A stretch of 64,000 nucleotides of DNA from Methylomonas albis (GTDB taxonomy: Bacteria; Pseudomonadota; Gammaproteobacteria; Methylococcales; Methylomonadaceae): assembly GCF_014850955.1 (NCBI RefSeq), contig NZ_JACXSS010000001.1:2914001-2978000 (forward strand), in the 5' to 3' direction. A program made the position numbers and the translations under genes. Below are positions 1 to 8,619 of this stretch, piece after piece (the stretch's first letter is position 1; each line of letters opens with the position of its first letter). The notes beneath the pieces were generated by a model. That model made no database searches. It saw only the letters and a list, made by a program, of their open reading frames with translations, and was not told where the DNA came from.

Positions 1-3000
1 AATATCGCTACCGTGTTTTCGAAATCGCTTGCCAGATACATATGCAGCGCGGCTAACGCTACAAGCTGTGCTTCGCCGTTCATCTTTTCCTTGGGCCAGC
101 GCGCCGCCAAAAACCTTAAACGATTCAAAAAAGCTCTAACCGTACGCGGCGCATGTATCGCACCGGCACGGTCGGCAACGATCAAGGGCATCCAGATTTC
201 CAAAGCCTCCTTGAATACATCGCTGTCTTGAAGCGGCTTAGCGCCGACAAACTCGAGACGCAGGCTCTTACCGACTTTTTTGACCCTGGATTGCCACTGC
301 TGCCAACGTTTCGGGTTACGCCTGATTCCCAGCCATCCAGCCAATATAGCGCCAAGCAAACCCAACACCGCCAGGCTGCCGCTCCATAACTGCTGTTCTG
401 TCGGCCAAGGCTCCGGCGCGGGACGGAAGTAAGTAGCAGTATTCTTTTCAGCCCGATTCGATTCAGGAACCGCTGGCTCCGGGGTCGTGACAGGCTTATC
501 CGGTTGTTTTGTTGCAGTATTGGACGCAGCACTGGCATTGCTTTGCAGAGGGGTCTGGCTAATCTGTGGCGTATCCGGCCAATGGTAAAAAGCCGCGAAC
601 CCCATCACGCCAGATGCCACCAGGATTTGCAAACCCAAGATCAAGCCCCAGCCCAATTTTTGAAATTTTTCTTCACGCTGAGCGTCACTGTCCACCTCAC
701 CCTGCTCAGCAAACAGCAGCTTATGCATGGATTCCGAGCTAGCCTGAGGCACCGGCACTTCGATATTGATGAGTTTTTGCAGATAAAAACGGGCCAGATT
801 TCGGGGTTTGGCTTTGCTTGGATTAGCCTCATTTTCCTCGCCATTGCCATCAAACTCGTGCAGGGCCTTGGCCAAGTCCTCAAAATGTAATTTAACGTTG
901 GCCAACACGTATTTAGGTGCCACACCCAAGATCACGTATAAATCGCCGGCGTTGACCAAAAAGCTCAAGGTTTCCAACACCCGCATTGCGTGCTCACGCT
1001 GGCATCTATCCAGGTCGTCTATGAACAATACCAAAGTCCTGGCCCCCATTAACTGAGTCAAACGTTGAAATTTGCTTTGCCAAATTTGCCGGGTACCTAC
1101 CGGCTCGGCGGGCACCGCTAAACCGACCGTCTTGGCAGCGGATTTGAGCAGATCGGTACTGGCCAAGCCGAACAGCGACGAGGCTTTGATGGTCAACAAA
1201 ATCAGCGGCATCATGCCAGCCAAGCCGGTGAGCAACCAGAATGGTAAGGAGGAATTACTGTCGCCGGCATGTTCCAATTGGGCGCTGATCAATTGTCCGC
1301 GTTCATCGGTGAGAATGCCAAATGCTAGCTTTACTGCATCCAAAAACTCAGCATCGTTATTAAAATGAACTGCTGGCAGACAGTCAGCCGCTCGGTGCAC
1401 AGGAGCTTGTAACTCAGGCTGCACCAAACAGACTAATTTTCGGCATTCCGCTTCACTTAACTCGACAGCCGCCGTACTGATAATGGAATTGGCTTTATCC
1501 GGGCTGCTAACAGCAGCCGGACACAGCTTGTTATACCCTCGCCCGGTCAGGAACGCGGGCTTCTCCAGGTTCAGTTGTTCGGCCAAGTCATGCCAAGTGG
1601 TCACTACGGCTTGCTGGCGCTCTTTATGGCCGGACAAAATTATCAAAGCCACCAACAAGCTCAACAACGGCAGCTTCAACCACCAGGGCAGATAAAGCAA
1701 AGAACGTAGCCGAAACCACAGGGCCGGCAATAACCACGGCCACCAGCGCGGCGTCGCTTGTTGGCGGACACATTCCAGAATCGAACCCAAGACTTGCTGC
1801 TCTTCCTGATGATGCCAGGCGTTGTACAGCACCGGCCGCATACCGGCGCGGCGCAATTGCGCTTGCAGATAAGTCATCACCGTGCTTTTGCCGCTACCCC
1901 AATCGCCGGTTATTGCCAAGGTCAAGGGTGGCGTGGTGTGTTCGTTGAGCAAGAAATGACTAATATCCCGCGCCAATTGCAGACTGCCCAAGTAATCGAC
2001 GCTGGCCGGACCGCCCGGGTTATCGCTGCTACCAACTGCGTGTATGCCAAATTTTTTGGCAGTCAGTTCCGGGCCTAGCTCACCTGCAAGCGCTTTAAGC
2101 AGCGGCCTGCCGGAAACCACCAGCCAAGCCCAAAGGTACCAAATCAAAACCCAAAACCACGGCGCCGGCATTTTGCGGTATTGGATGTCTTGCCAAGTTT
2201 TACCACCATCGGCGCTACTCAGGACGGAGCCATCGTATCCCACCGCCCAGCCACGCTGGCCGTCGCTGAGGAATTGCACGGCGCTAAGCCCTGCTGGCGT
2301 GCCGCTGCTCTGGGCTTGCCAAGTTTTGCCGCCATCGGCGCTACTCAGGATGGTGCCATCGCCTCCCACCGCCCAGCCATGCTGACCATCGTCGAGGAAT
2401 TGCACGGCGTTCAGCTTTGCTTTCGCACTGCTGCTCTGCGATTGCCACGATTTGCCGTCATCAGCACTACTCACAATGGTGCCTTCACTACCCACCGCCC
2501 AGCTTCGCTGACCGTGACTGAAGAATCGCACAGAATTCAGCCGCGACGGTGCGCTGCTCCAAACTTGCCAGGTTTTGCCACCATCATCACTACTTAAGAC
2601 AGTACCATCTCCACCTATAACCCAGCCCCGTTGGCCATCGGCGAGGAATTGCACAGAAGTAAGCATTGTCTGCGTACTACTGCTCTGCGCTTGCCAGGTT
2701 TTGCCGCCATCAGCGCTACTGAGTATCGTTCCACTGTCTCCCACAGCCCAACCGAGCATACCCTCACCAAGGAACTGCACAGCGTTCAGCCATCCCTTAG
2801 TGCCGCTGCTCTGCTTTTGCCAAGATTTACCGCCATCGGCACTACTCAGGATGGTACCATTGCTTCCCACAGCCCAACCGCGCTGACCGTCGCCGAGGAA
2901 TTGCAAAGCGTTCAACGCTTCCAACTCGCCACTGCTCTGGACTTGCCAAATATTGCCTCCATCTACGCTAGTCAGGATCGTGCTATTACCCGCAAGCGCC

Positions 3001-4262
3001 CAGCCCCTTTGGCCGTCTTCCAGGAATTGCACAGAGCGCAAATTTGCCTGCGAACCAGTACTCAGGGCTCGCCAAGTTTTGCCGTCCTCGCTACTCAAAA
3101 TCGTTCCACCTCGACCCACCGCCCAACCTCGGTAACCATTGAGCAATTGCAAAGAATCCAAATTTGCCTGAGTGCCGCTTCTTTGCGCTTGCCAGGATTT
3201 GCCACCATCGACGCTGCTCAATATCCAGCCATTGTCTCCCACTGCCCAGCCCTGTGAGCCATCTTTGAGAAACTGCACCTTATTCAACCCTACCCAAGTG
3301 CTGCTACTCAGGGATTGCCAATAGTTACCGCTATCTACGGTACTCAGGATGGTACCACCTCTACCTACCGCCCAGCCCCTCTTGCCGTCGTCCAGAAATT
3401 GCACCGAATTCAGCATTTCCAGTGTACCACTACTCTGAGCTTGCCAGGTTTTGCCGCCATCGGCGCTACTGAGGATGGTGCCATTGCTCCCTACCGCCCA
3501 GCCACGCTGGCTATCGCTGAGGAATTGCACGGCATTTAGCCATTCTTGCGTACCGCTGCTCTGGACTTGCCAGGTCTTGCCGCCATCGATGCTACTCAGG
3601 ATGGTGCCAGCGTCACCCACCGCCCAGCCCTGCTGGCCATTGTCAAGGAATTGCAAGGCATTAAGCCCTGCTGACGTACCGCTGCTCTGGGCTTGCCAGG
3701 TTTTGCCACCATCGGCGCTACTCAGGATGGTGCCATTATTTCCCACCGCCCAGCCATGATTGCGGTCGATGAAAGAGATGCTGTTTAGACGACGAGCTGG
3801 CGAATCGGGTTGGAGAGATGTGGCGGTTTTATCCGGGGTTGCAGCGTTTGCAGATTGCGCTGCTGATGGGTTGGATGACGCAGCCTGGGAATAACCATTT
3901 GTTGGCCAAGCGATTGTCGCGGTTTGCCAATGCTTGCCACTGTCGTGACTGTATACAATTGAGTCATCACTAGAAAAGGAACTTCGACCCACCGCCCACA
4001 AGCGCGAGTCATCCGCCGATACGGCAATATCATGCAAATCTGTGCCAATTACCGGCAGACGGCGAAAAGCATTTCGTTCGATGGGATACTGCCAAAAATC
4101 CCAACTTGCCCAGTTTGGCTCGACCCGAAACGCATCCGGATGCGGTTCCTGGATGAAAGCGAAAATAGTAAGGCTAAGCGTAGCAACCAAGGCCAAGATA
4201 AAATTGGACACCGGCGGTAGCCAACGCGGATAGTTAGACTGGGTTTGATCGGGTGCTTGCAT
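1..4262 (-). CDS. KAP-family P-loop NTPase fused to YCF48/BNR-like repeat propeller (partial, runs off left edge)
   Basis: The frame is open from an ATG at 4262 to the window edge (1420 residues, C-terminus missing). Order of parts: a membrane segment at about residues 20-38; 13 clear repeats plus a divergent first one, each about 42 residues with the core GWAVGxxGTILSSxDGGKTW (about 80-690), as in YCF48/BNR propellers; a second membrane segment near 696-715; Walker A GDWGSGKST near 783; two hydrophobic segments near 860 and 1010; Walker B LVLFIDDLDRC near 1075; two more hydrophobic stretches near 1220 and 1300. Membrane helices between Walker A and B are a known trait of KAP NTPases, the family of the phage-exclusion protein PifA and animal Kidins220. 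Inference: a membrane-bound ATPase with a periplasmic sensor propeller, possibly signalling or defence. No clear Shine-Dalgarno precedes the start. The gene has no co-oriented partner in the window. Confidence 0.85.
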   Translation of the reverse strand, partial: MQAPDQTQSNYPRWLPPVSNFILALVATLSLTIFAFIQEPHPDAFRVEPNWASWDFWQYPIERNAFRRLPVIGTDLHDIAVSADDSRLWAVGRSSFSSDDSIVYSHDSGKHWQTATIAWPTNGYSQAASSNPSAAQSANAATPDKTATSLQPDSPARRLNSISFIDRNHGWAVGNNGTILSSADGGKTWQAQSSGTSAGLNALQFLDNGQQGWAVGDAGTILSSIDGGKTWQVQSSGTQEWLNAVQFLSDSQRGWAVGSNGTILSSADGGKTWQAQSSGTLEMLNSVQFLDDGKRGWAVGRGGTILSTVDSGNYWQSLSSSTWVGLNKVQFLKDGSQGWAVGDNGWILSSVDGGKSWQAQRSGTQANLDSLQLLNGYRGWAVGRGGTILSSEDGKTWRALSTGSQANLRSVQFLEDGQRGWALAGNSTILTSVDGGNIWQVQSSGELEALNALQFLGDGQRGWAVGSNGTILSSADGGKSWQKQSSGTKGWLNAVQFLGEGMLGWAVGDSGTILSSADGGKTWQAQSSSTQTMLTSVQFLADGQRGWVIGGDGTVLSSDDGGKTWQVWSSAPSRLNSVRFFSHGQRSWAVGSEGTIVSSADDGKSWQSQSSSAKAKLNAVQFLDDGQHGWAVGGDGTILSSADGGKTWQAQSSGTPAGLSAVQFLSDGQRGWAVGYDGSVLSSADGGKTWQDIQYRKMPAPWFWVLIWYLWAWLVVSGRPLLKALAGELGPELTAKKFGIHAVGSSDNPGGPASVDYLGSLQLARDISHFLLNEHTTPPLTLAITGDWGSGKSTVMTYLQAQLRRAGMRPVLYNAWHHQEEQQVLGSILECVRQQATPRWWPWLLPALWFRLRSLLYLPWWLKLPLLSLLVALIILSGHKERQQAVVTTWHDLAEQLNLEKPAFLTGRGYNKLCPAAVSSPDKANSIISTAAVELSEAECRKLVCLVQPELQAPVHRAADCLPAVHFNNDAEFLDAVKLAFGILTDERGQLISAQLEHAGDSNSSLPFWLLTGLAGMMPLILLTIKASSLFGLASTDLLKSAAKTVGLAVPAEPVGTRQIWQSKFQRLTQLMGARTLVLFIDDLDRCQREHAMRVLETLSFLVNAGDLYVILGVAPKYVLANVKLHFEDLAKALHEFDGNGEENEANPSKAKPRNLARFYLQKLINIEVPVPQASSESMHKLLFAEQGEVDSDAQREEKFQKLGWGLILGLQILVASGVMGFAAFYHWPDTPQISQTPLQSNASAASNTATKQPDKPVTTPEPAVPESNRAEKNTATYFRPAPEPWPTEQQLWSGSLAVLGLLGAILAGWLGIRRNPKRWQQWQSRVKKVGKSLRLEFVGAKPLQDSDVFKEALEIWMPLIVADRAGAIHAPRTVRAFLNRLRFLAARWPKEKMNGEAQLVALAALHMYLASDFENTVAI
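2190..3790 (-). repeat. Tandem ~126-bp coding repeats (13 clear units) in the KAP-propeller gene
   Basis: Thirteen consecutive units of about 126 bp (42 codons) encode the repeats of the KAP fusion protein. Nearly every unit carries the coding equivalent of GTILSSADGGKTWQ and LNxVQFLxDGQRGWAVG. The units differ by scattered substitutions, and one is shorter by about two codons. A degenerate further unit lies at about 3900-4010. The similarity between units suggests expansion by unequal recombination. This is protein-coding repetition, not a CRISPR array: there are no short palindromic repeats and no unique spacers. Confidence 0.9.
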
Positions 4263-4449
4263 GGCAACAGAGTTTTAATGTTTTTGTTGCCGTTTTAGCA
4301 GTAAATCAGTGAACAGGGAAGCACTCAGGTAAATTGGCTTGTTCCGTACGTTCTGAATGGGTCTGGCCTCAGCCCAACTTGCCGAAAAGCGGCTTCTGTG
4401 GCAACATCCCGCGATTTTCTAAGCTTCAAAAATTCCAAGGAGACACCAG

Positions 4450-5616
4450 ATGGCAGGTCGCAATCACCTTTTTGTTCCAGGTCCAACCAATACCCCACAT
4501 GAAATTCTGAGCGCGATGCATGTGCCGATGGAAGATCACCGTTCGCCGATTTTCCCTAAACTGCTGGCGCCGATTCTGGAAGACCTGAAAAAAGTGTTCC
4601 GCACCGAAACCGGCCAATGCTTCGTGTTTCCGGCCACCGGCACTGCCGGCTGGGAAGTGGCGATGACCAACTGCCTGAACCAAGGCGATAAAGTGTTGAT
4701 TTACCGCTTTGGTCAGTTCGGCCACCTGTGGGCGGAAGCATCCAAAAAACTGGGCTTTGACGTGGAAATCCACCAAGTGGAATGGGGCAAAGGCATGCCG
4801 CTGGATCATCTGGAAGCACGCCTGAAAGAAGACAAAAACCACGAGATCAAAGCCATCCTGGCCACGCATAACGAAACGTCAACTGGCGTGACCAGCGACA
4901 TTCCGGGTGTGCGCAAAGCCCTTGACGCGGCGAGCCATCCTGCACTGCTATTCGTGGATGGTGTTAGCTCCATCGGCAGTATTGATTTCCGTCAAGACGA
5001 ATGGGGCGTGGACGCCTCAATCGCCGGTTCGCAAAAAGGTTTTATGTTGCCGGCCGGCTTGGCGATTCTGGGCTTCAGCCAAAAAGCCCTGGCCGCTATC
5101 GATAACAGCAACTTCCCGCGTTCATTCTTTTCACTTAAAGACATGGCGGCGTCCAATAAAGACGGCTACACCCCGTACACGCCATCCACCCCGATGCTGT
5201 ATGGCTTGCGTAAAGCCTTGGAATTATTACTGGAAGAAGGCATGGAAAACGTTTACGCCCGTCATCACCGACTGGGCGAAGGCGTGCGCCGCGCGGTTGC
5301 AGCCTGGGGCTTGCAAACCTGCGCGCAAGCAGGCTGGGATTCCGATACTGTCACCGCGATTGTGGTACCAGCCGACAAGGATGCCCGTCACGTGATTAGC
5401 ACCGCTTATAGCAAATACAATATCTCGCTGGGCGCCGGTTTGAGCGAAGTGGCCGGCAAAGTCTTCCGTATCGGCCACGTTGGCGATATGAACGATGTGT
5501 CTTTGCTGGGTGCGATTGCCGGTGTGGAAATGGCTATGCTGGATAACGGCGTTGACATTAAACCGGGTAGCGGCGTCGCAGCAGCTATCGAGTATTACCG
5601 CACTACCGCAAAATAA
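4450..5616 (+). CDS. sgaA: Serine-glyoxylate aminotransferase
   Basis: A 388-aa class V (fold type I) PLP aminotransferase. It transfers the amino group of serine to glyoxylate, giving hydroxypyruvate and glycine, a serine-cycle step in methylotrophs. The N-terminus PGPTNTPHEIL is typical, VDGVSSIGS carries the PLP-contacting Asp, and the Schiff-base lysine is K196 in GSQKGFM. The start follows a good Shine-Dalgarno (aaggag, 4437-4442). Length and motifs fit the methylotroph enzyme; alanine-glyoxylate aminotransferase activity is the close alternative. The 2-hydroxyacid dehydrogenase at 7560 would reduce its product, which supports the assignment. A hairpin at 5636-5662 probably ends the transcript. 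Confidence 0.92.
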   Translation: MAGRNHLFVPGPTNTPHEILSAMHVPMEDHRSPIFPKLLAPILEDLKKVFRTETGQCFVFPATGTAGWEVAMTNCLNQGDKVLIYRFGQFGHLWAEASKKLGFDVEIHQVEWGKGMPLDHLEARLKEDKNHEIKAILATHNETSTGVTSDIPGVRKALDAASHPALLFVDGVSSIGSIDFRQDEWGVDASIAGSQKGFMLPAGLAILGFSQKALAAIDNSNFPRSFFSLKDMAASNKDGYTPYTPSTPMLYGLRKALELLLEEGMENVYARHHRLGEGVRRAVAAWGLQTCAQAGWDSDTVTAIVVPADKDARHVISTAYSKYNISLGAGLSEVAGKVFRIGHVGDMNDVSLLGAIAGVEMAMLDNGVDIKPGSGVAAAIEYYRTTAK

Positions 5617-5635
5617 CACGCTTACCCTGTAATAA

Positions 5636-5662
5636 CGGGTGGCCCGTTTAACCGGTCACCCG
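5636..5662 (+). terminator. Hairpin downstream of sgaA
   Basis: CGGGTG (5636-5641) pairs with CACCCG (5657-5662) around an inner CCG/CGG pairing, 20 bp after the sgaA stop. There is no strong T run, so it is a weak or processed terminator. The rest of 5617-5973 holds no convincing gene and becomes AT-rich before the next gene. Confidence 0.45.
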
Positions 5663-5929
5663 TTCATTCGCTCTGCCAGGATTACCGACTAAACCTCCGA
5701 CTATCTCGCCCCGCTCACTTATCAAAACCAGCCGATATGCCTGGGGTGACTGTACTTTAGGACACAAGACAGACGGCCTTATTTTGTGCGCTAAGCACCA
5801 AAAGCACCCAACATTTGCACCATTACACATCAAAAACCATTGGTTTTTAACATCCTAAAAAACAAAAAATCTGCTTAAGTATTTAAAATACAAAGAATTT
5901 TAAAATACAGGCCTCACTTTTGCTGCACA

Positions 5930-5935
5930 TATAAT
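5930..5935 (+). promoter_or_regulatory. Putative -10 box upstream of the 178-aa gene
   Basis: A perfect TATAAT lies 39 bp before the ATG at 5974, in an AT-rich stretch. I see no convincing -35 at 17 +/- 1 bp, so this may be an activator-dependent promoter or chance. Confidence 0.35.
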
Positions 5936-5973
5936 CGAGTTACCCTCTAACTCCGAAGCTACTGGAGACAATC

Positions 5974-6510
5974 ATGAGACACAGCCTGCTACTGTTTACA
6001 GCACTGACCGCCCCTGCTCATGCAGAACTTCATGAACACGCGCCTACCGAAATCCACAGCCAAGCATGGCTAAACACCACCATGCAGATTAGCCAACTAC
6101 CACGTTCCGATTTTTTCGAACAGGCATCGTGCTGGCTACCCAACAGCTCAAACGGCAAAAATAGCCCCGTAGAGTTAGATAATTGCGTGGCCAAAGCGAT
6201 TTATACCCAAGGCTTAAGTCGACAAACTCCCAGCGAAGTTAGCAACAAGCAGACCCTGAACTGGTCTGTAATGAACTATCCCGCCATCAGCAGCGGGGCT
6301 TGGTCGTTTATCCCCGATATCGGCTATCAATTTCTTATCGGAAAAAATGCTGAAGCCCAATCGTTTGATCAAGCCACTACGGCTCCTAGTGACAAGACCT
6401 TATCGTCAATGCCCCTGGCAACATTAACCTGGTTTGCTTTGGGCTGCATGTTGGGGTCGTTGGCGATGATGCGTCGGCATCAAGAAAAGCTGGCTATCGC
6501 CACCCATTAA
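5974..6510 (+). CDS. Hypothetical secreted or membrane-anchored protein
   Basis: This 178-aa protein is not one I recognise. Residues 1-17 form a short signal peptide ending APAHA. The middle is polar with two cysteines (about C49 and C68) that could form a disulfide. A single hydrophobic segment near the C-terminus (PLATLTWFALGCMLGSLAMM) is followed by RRHQEK. The tail resembles a sortase-type anchor, but there is no PEP motif, so a PEP-CTERM call is not justified. The start is supported by tggag at about 5961-5965. It lies between the two serine-cycle genes on the same strand; a functional link is unproven. Confidence 0.65.
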   Translation: MRHSLLLFTALTAPAHAELHEHAPTEIHSQAWLNTTMQISQLPRSDFFEQASCWLPNSSNGKNSPVELDNCVAKAIYTQGLSRQTPSEVSNKQTLNWSVMNYPAISSGAWSFIPDIGYQFLIGKNAEAQSFDQATTAPSDKTLSSMPLATLTWFALGCMLGSLAMMRRHQEKLAIATH

Positions 6511-6648
6511 TTTTTTGCAGGGTATTTGCGCTTCGATTTTCAAATCTTTATAGTTCTTTGTGCCGGCAGCTTTGCTTAGCGCCGGCATTTTCAGGGGACT
6601 AACACTATCTCCCGATCATTAGATGACTAAGCGTTGGGAGATGCGAAG

Positions 6649-7500
6649 ATGGCCAAAACCTTATATCAACTGTTAAACATACCCGAGTCGGCTAACGACC
6701 AGCAAATCCATCGTGCATTCAAAGATATTGAACGGCATGGATTGAAACGCGAGGACGACTCCGCAATAGATACGCTGAACCGTGCGCGAGAAGCGTTTGT
6801 GATACTCTCCGATTCTAGTCGGCGCATTGCGTATGATCGCAAACTGGCAGCCAGCCGCTTACAGCCGACAGAAATAATACCCCCCACGGCAATCGACCGC
6901 AGCCAAGCCGGCCCATGGTTGCAACGATTGGCGATTGCCCTCCTGCTGCTATTTCCGATAGGCTCATGGCTTTATCACAATAACCAGCAATCCCAACGAC
7001 AAGCCGAACTAGAGCAGATCCAAAATGCCAAGTTGATTGCCGCCACCGAGGCGTTAAAAAGCCAACAAGAGCAGTTGTTACACGACAATCAACAAATAAG
7101 CGCTCAACGCCAAGATGAACAGGCAGCTCGACGCATGGAAATGGAGCTACGGCTCAGACAGCAGCAGATGGACGATACCAAAATGCTTAGCCAGCAGCAG
7201 CTACAAAACCAAACACGCAGCCTGGATTTAATGGAAAAACACCTAAATACGGACACTCGCGATCAAGAACAATACATCGCCGAGCGCCAAGCCGAACTGC
7301 AATATAAAAAACCGGCGATGGCGATGGCTTTGCAAGAACAACAAGACCAACACTTAGCCCTGCAGCGGCAAAGATCGTTAAGGCAACACGATGAAAACAT
7401 CGCCAGCATCAATAGCCTGCGCGCGGCGCGCTTGAAAGCCTATGACCGTGACCACGGTAGCGGCGGGATTAGCACCTCCAACCCTGCCGTCGACCCCTAA
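6649..7500 (+). CDS. J-like membrane protein lacking the HPD motif, with Gln-rich coiled coil
   Basis: About 283 aa. Residues 1-65 resemble a DnaJ J-domain (LYQLLNIPESANDQQIHRAF ... FVILSDSSRRIAYDRKL), but the HPD tripeptide needed to stimulate DnaK is replaced by a stretch reading RHGLKRED. A membrane helix (RLAIALLLLFPIGSWLY, about 88-104) is followed by about 150 residues of Gln/Glu/Arg-rich coiled coil. I chose the ATG at 6649 because GGGAG (6635-6639) sits 9 bp upstream; a TTG at 6634 is in frame but starts within that motif. A role as an inactive J-like scaffold is inference. The gene ends 59 bp before the 2-hydroxyacid dehydrogenase and may share its transcript. Confidence 0.75.
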   Translation: MAKTLYQLLNIPESANDQQIHRAFKDIERHGLKREDDSAIDTLNRAREAFVILSDSSRRIAYDRKLAASRLQPTEIIPPTAIDRSQAGPWLQRLAIALLLLFPIGSWLYHNNQQSQRQAELEQIQNAKLIAATEALKSQQEQLLHDNQQISAQRQDEQAARRMEMELRLRQQQMDDTKMLSQQQLQNQTRSLDLMEKHLNTDTRDQEQYIAERQAELQYKKPAMAMALQEQQDQHLALQRQRSLRQHDENIASINSLRAARLKAYDRDHGSGGISTSNPAVDP

Positions 7501-7559
7501 AACCCCTGGCAACTGAATTAAGCCTGAAAGCGCATAAAGTTTTTACGATAGGAAATCCA

Positions 7560-8531
7560 ATGAGCAAACCCAAAGTCCTGATTAGCCGCCGCTGGCCTGC
7601 AAGTGTTGAAACCAAACTGCAGGCTCTTTACGACGTCACGCTGAATAGCGACGACCACCCGTTCAGCACGGACGAATTTAAGGCAGCGCTACAAAATTAC
7701 GATGCTGTGTGTCCCAGCGTTTGCGATGCCCTGCCGGCCGAGGTGCTGAATGTCGCTAATAAGCGCTGCAAAATTCTGGGCAATTTTGGTGTGGGTTATA
7801 ACCATATCGATATTGCCGCCGCCAAACAGCAAGGCCTGATCGTGACCAATACCCCCGGCGTGTTGACGCAAAGTACCGCCGATATAGCGATGACCTTGTT
7901 ACTGATGTCGGCGCGGCGCGGAGCCGAGGGCGATAGACTGGTACGCGCCGGCGCATGGACCGGCTGGTGTCCAACGCATATGATGAGCAGCGACGTGACC
8001 GGCGCCACGTTGGGACTAATCGGCTTTGGACGCATCGCCCAGGCCATGGCACGGAAAGCTCATCATGGCTTTGGGATGAAAATCATGTATCTCAAACCTG
8101 GTGCGGCAGAGCCAAGCATCAACGACGAACTACAGGCTGCGCGCTGCAATACCTTAGAAGAACTACTACCGCAGTGCGATTACGTATCGTTGCATTGTCC
8201 GGGCGGCAACGAGACACGGCATTTAATCAACGAAAATACCTTGAATTTAATGAAACCCACCGCCCACTTGATTAATACCGCCCGCGGCGATGTGGTAGAC
8301 AGCAAAGCCTTGATTAAAGCCTTGCAAGAAAAGCGCATTGCCGGCGCCGGCCTGGATGTCTACGAAGGCGAACCAGACATAGACCCTGGCTTTTTGACGC
8401 TGGAAAACGCCTCACTACTTCCCCACCTGGGCAGCGCCACTGTTGCGACGCGTACCGCGATGGGGGAGAAGGTACTGGAAAACTTAGCGGCGTTTTTTGC
8501 CGGATTACCCATACCAGACAAAATCATCTGA
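7560..8531 (+). CDS. hprA: D-isomer 2-hydroxyacid dehydrogenase, probable hydroxypyruvate/glyoxylate reductase
   Basis: A 323-aa NAD(P)-dependent D-2-hydroxyacid dehydrogenase that in a serine cycle reduces hydroxypyruvate to D-glycerate. The Rossmann motif is LGLIGFGRIAQAMA (about 150-165). The catalytic triad is Arg242 in NTARGD, Glu in YEGEP (about 271) and His in LLPHLGSAT (about 290). TPGVLTQSTADIAMTLLL is the usual dimer-contact segment. Presence in the same strand block as sgaA favours hydroxypyruvate reductase; glyoxylate reductase or another 2-ketoacid specificity cannot be excluded. A tagGA-type ribosome site lies at 7549-7554. Confidence 0.82.
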   Translation: MSKPKVLISRRWPASVETKLQALYDVTLNSDDHPFSTDEFKAALQNYDAVCPSVCDALPAEVLNVANKRCKILGNFGVGYNHIDIAAAKQQGLIVTNTPGVLTQSTADIAMTLLLMSARRGAEGDRLVRAGAWTGWCPTHMMSSDVTGATLGLIGFGRIAQAMARKAHHGFGMKIMYLKPGAAEPSINDELQAARCNTLEELLPQCDYVSLHCPGGNETRHLINENTLNLMKPTAHLINTARGDVVDSKALIKALQEKRIAGAGLDVYEGEPDIDPGFLTLENASLLPHLGSATVATRTAMGEKVLENLAAFFAGLPIPDKII

Positions 8532-8557
8532 GAATGGGATAAGCACTCGCTGAAGTT

Positions 8558-8594
8558 TTCTATCGGCTCGCTCCGTGCAGCTCCCGATAGAAAC
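8558..8594. terminator. Bidirectional hairpin between convergent genes
   Basis: TTTCTATCGG (8558-8567) is perfectly complementary to CCGATAGAAA (8585-8594). It sits between the converging hprA and PEP-CTERM genes and could end both transcripts. The arms end in T/A-rich steps rather than a long T run. Confidence 0.5.
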
Positions 8595-8619
8595 CACACG
8601 GAAGCAGAACCCGTATAAC

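Noticed and set aside
182-925. Short minus-strand ORFs at 182-538 and 641-925
   Set aside because: They lie in another frame of the same strand as the KAP gene and show no family features.
2044-3759. Plus-strand open frames rich in Pro, Leu and Ser over the repeat region
   Set aside because: They repeat with the 126-bp period and are antisense shadows of the KAP-propeller gene, which has domain motifs and an unbroken 1420-codon frame.
2190-3790. CRISPR array
   Set aside because: The repeats are 126 bp, contiguous, in frame and code for propeller blades. There are no spacers or cas genes.
5974-6510. PEP-CTERM call for the 178-aa protein
   Set aside because: It has a C-terminal helix and basic residues but no PEP-like VPxP motif before the helix.
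6649-7500. Functional DnaJ co-chaperone
   Set aside because: The HPD motif is absent and the rest is a coiled coil, so DnaK stimulation is unlikely.
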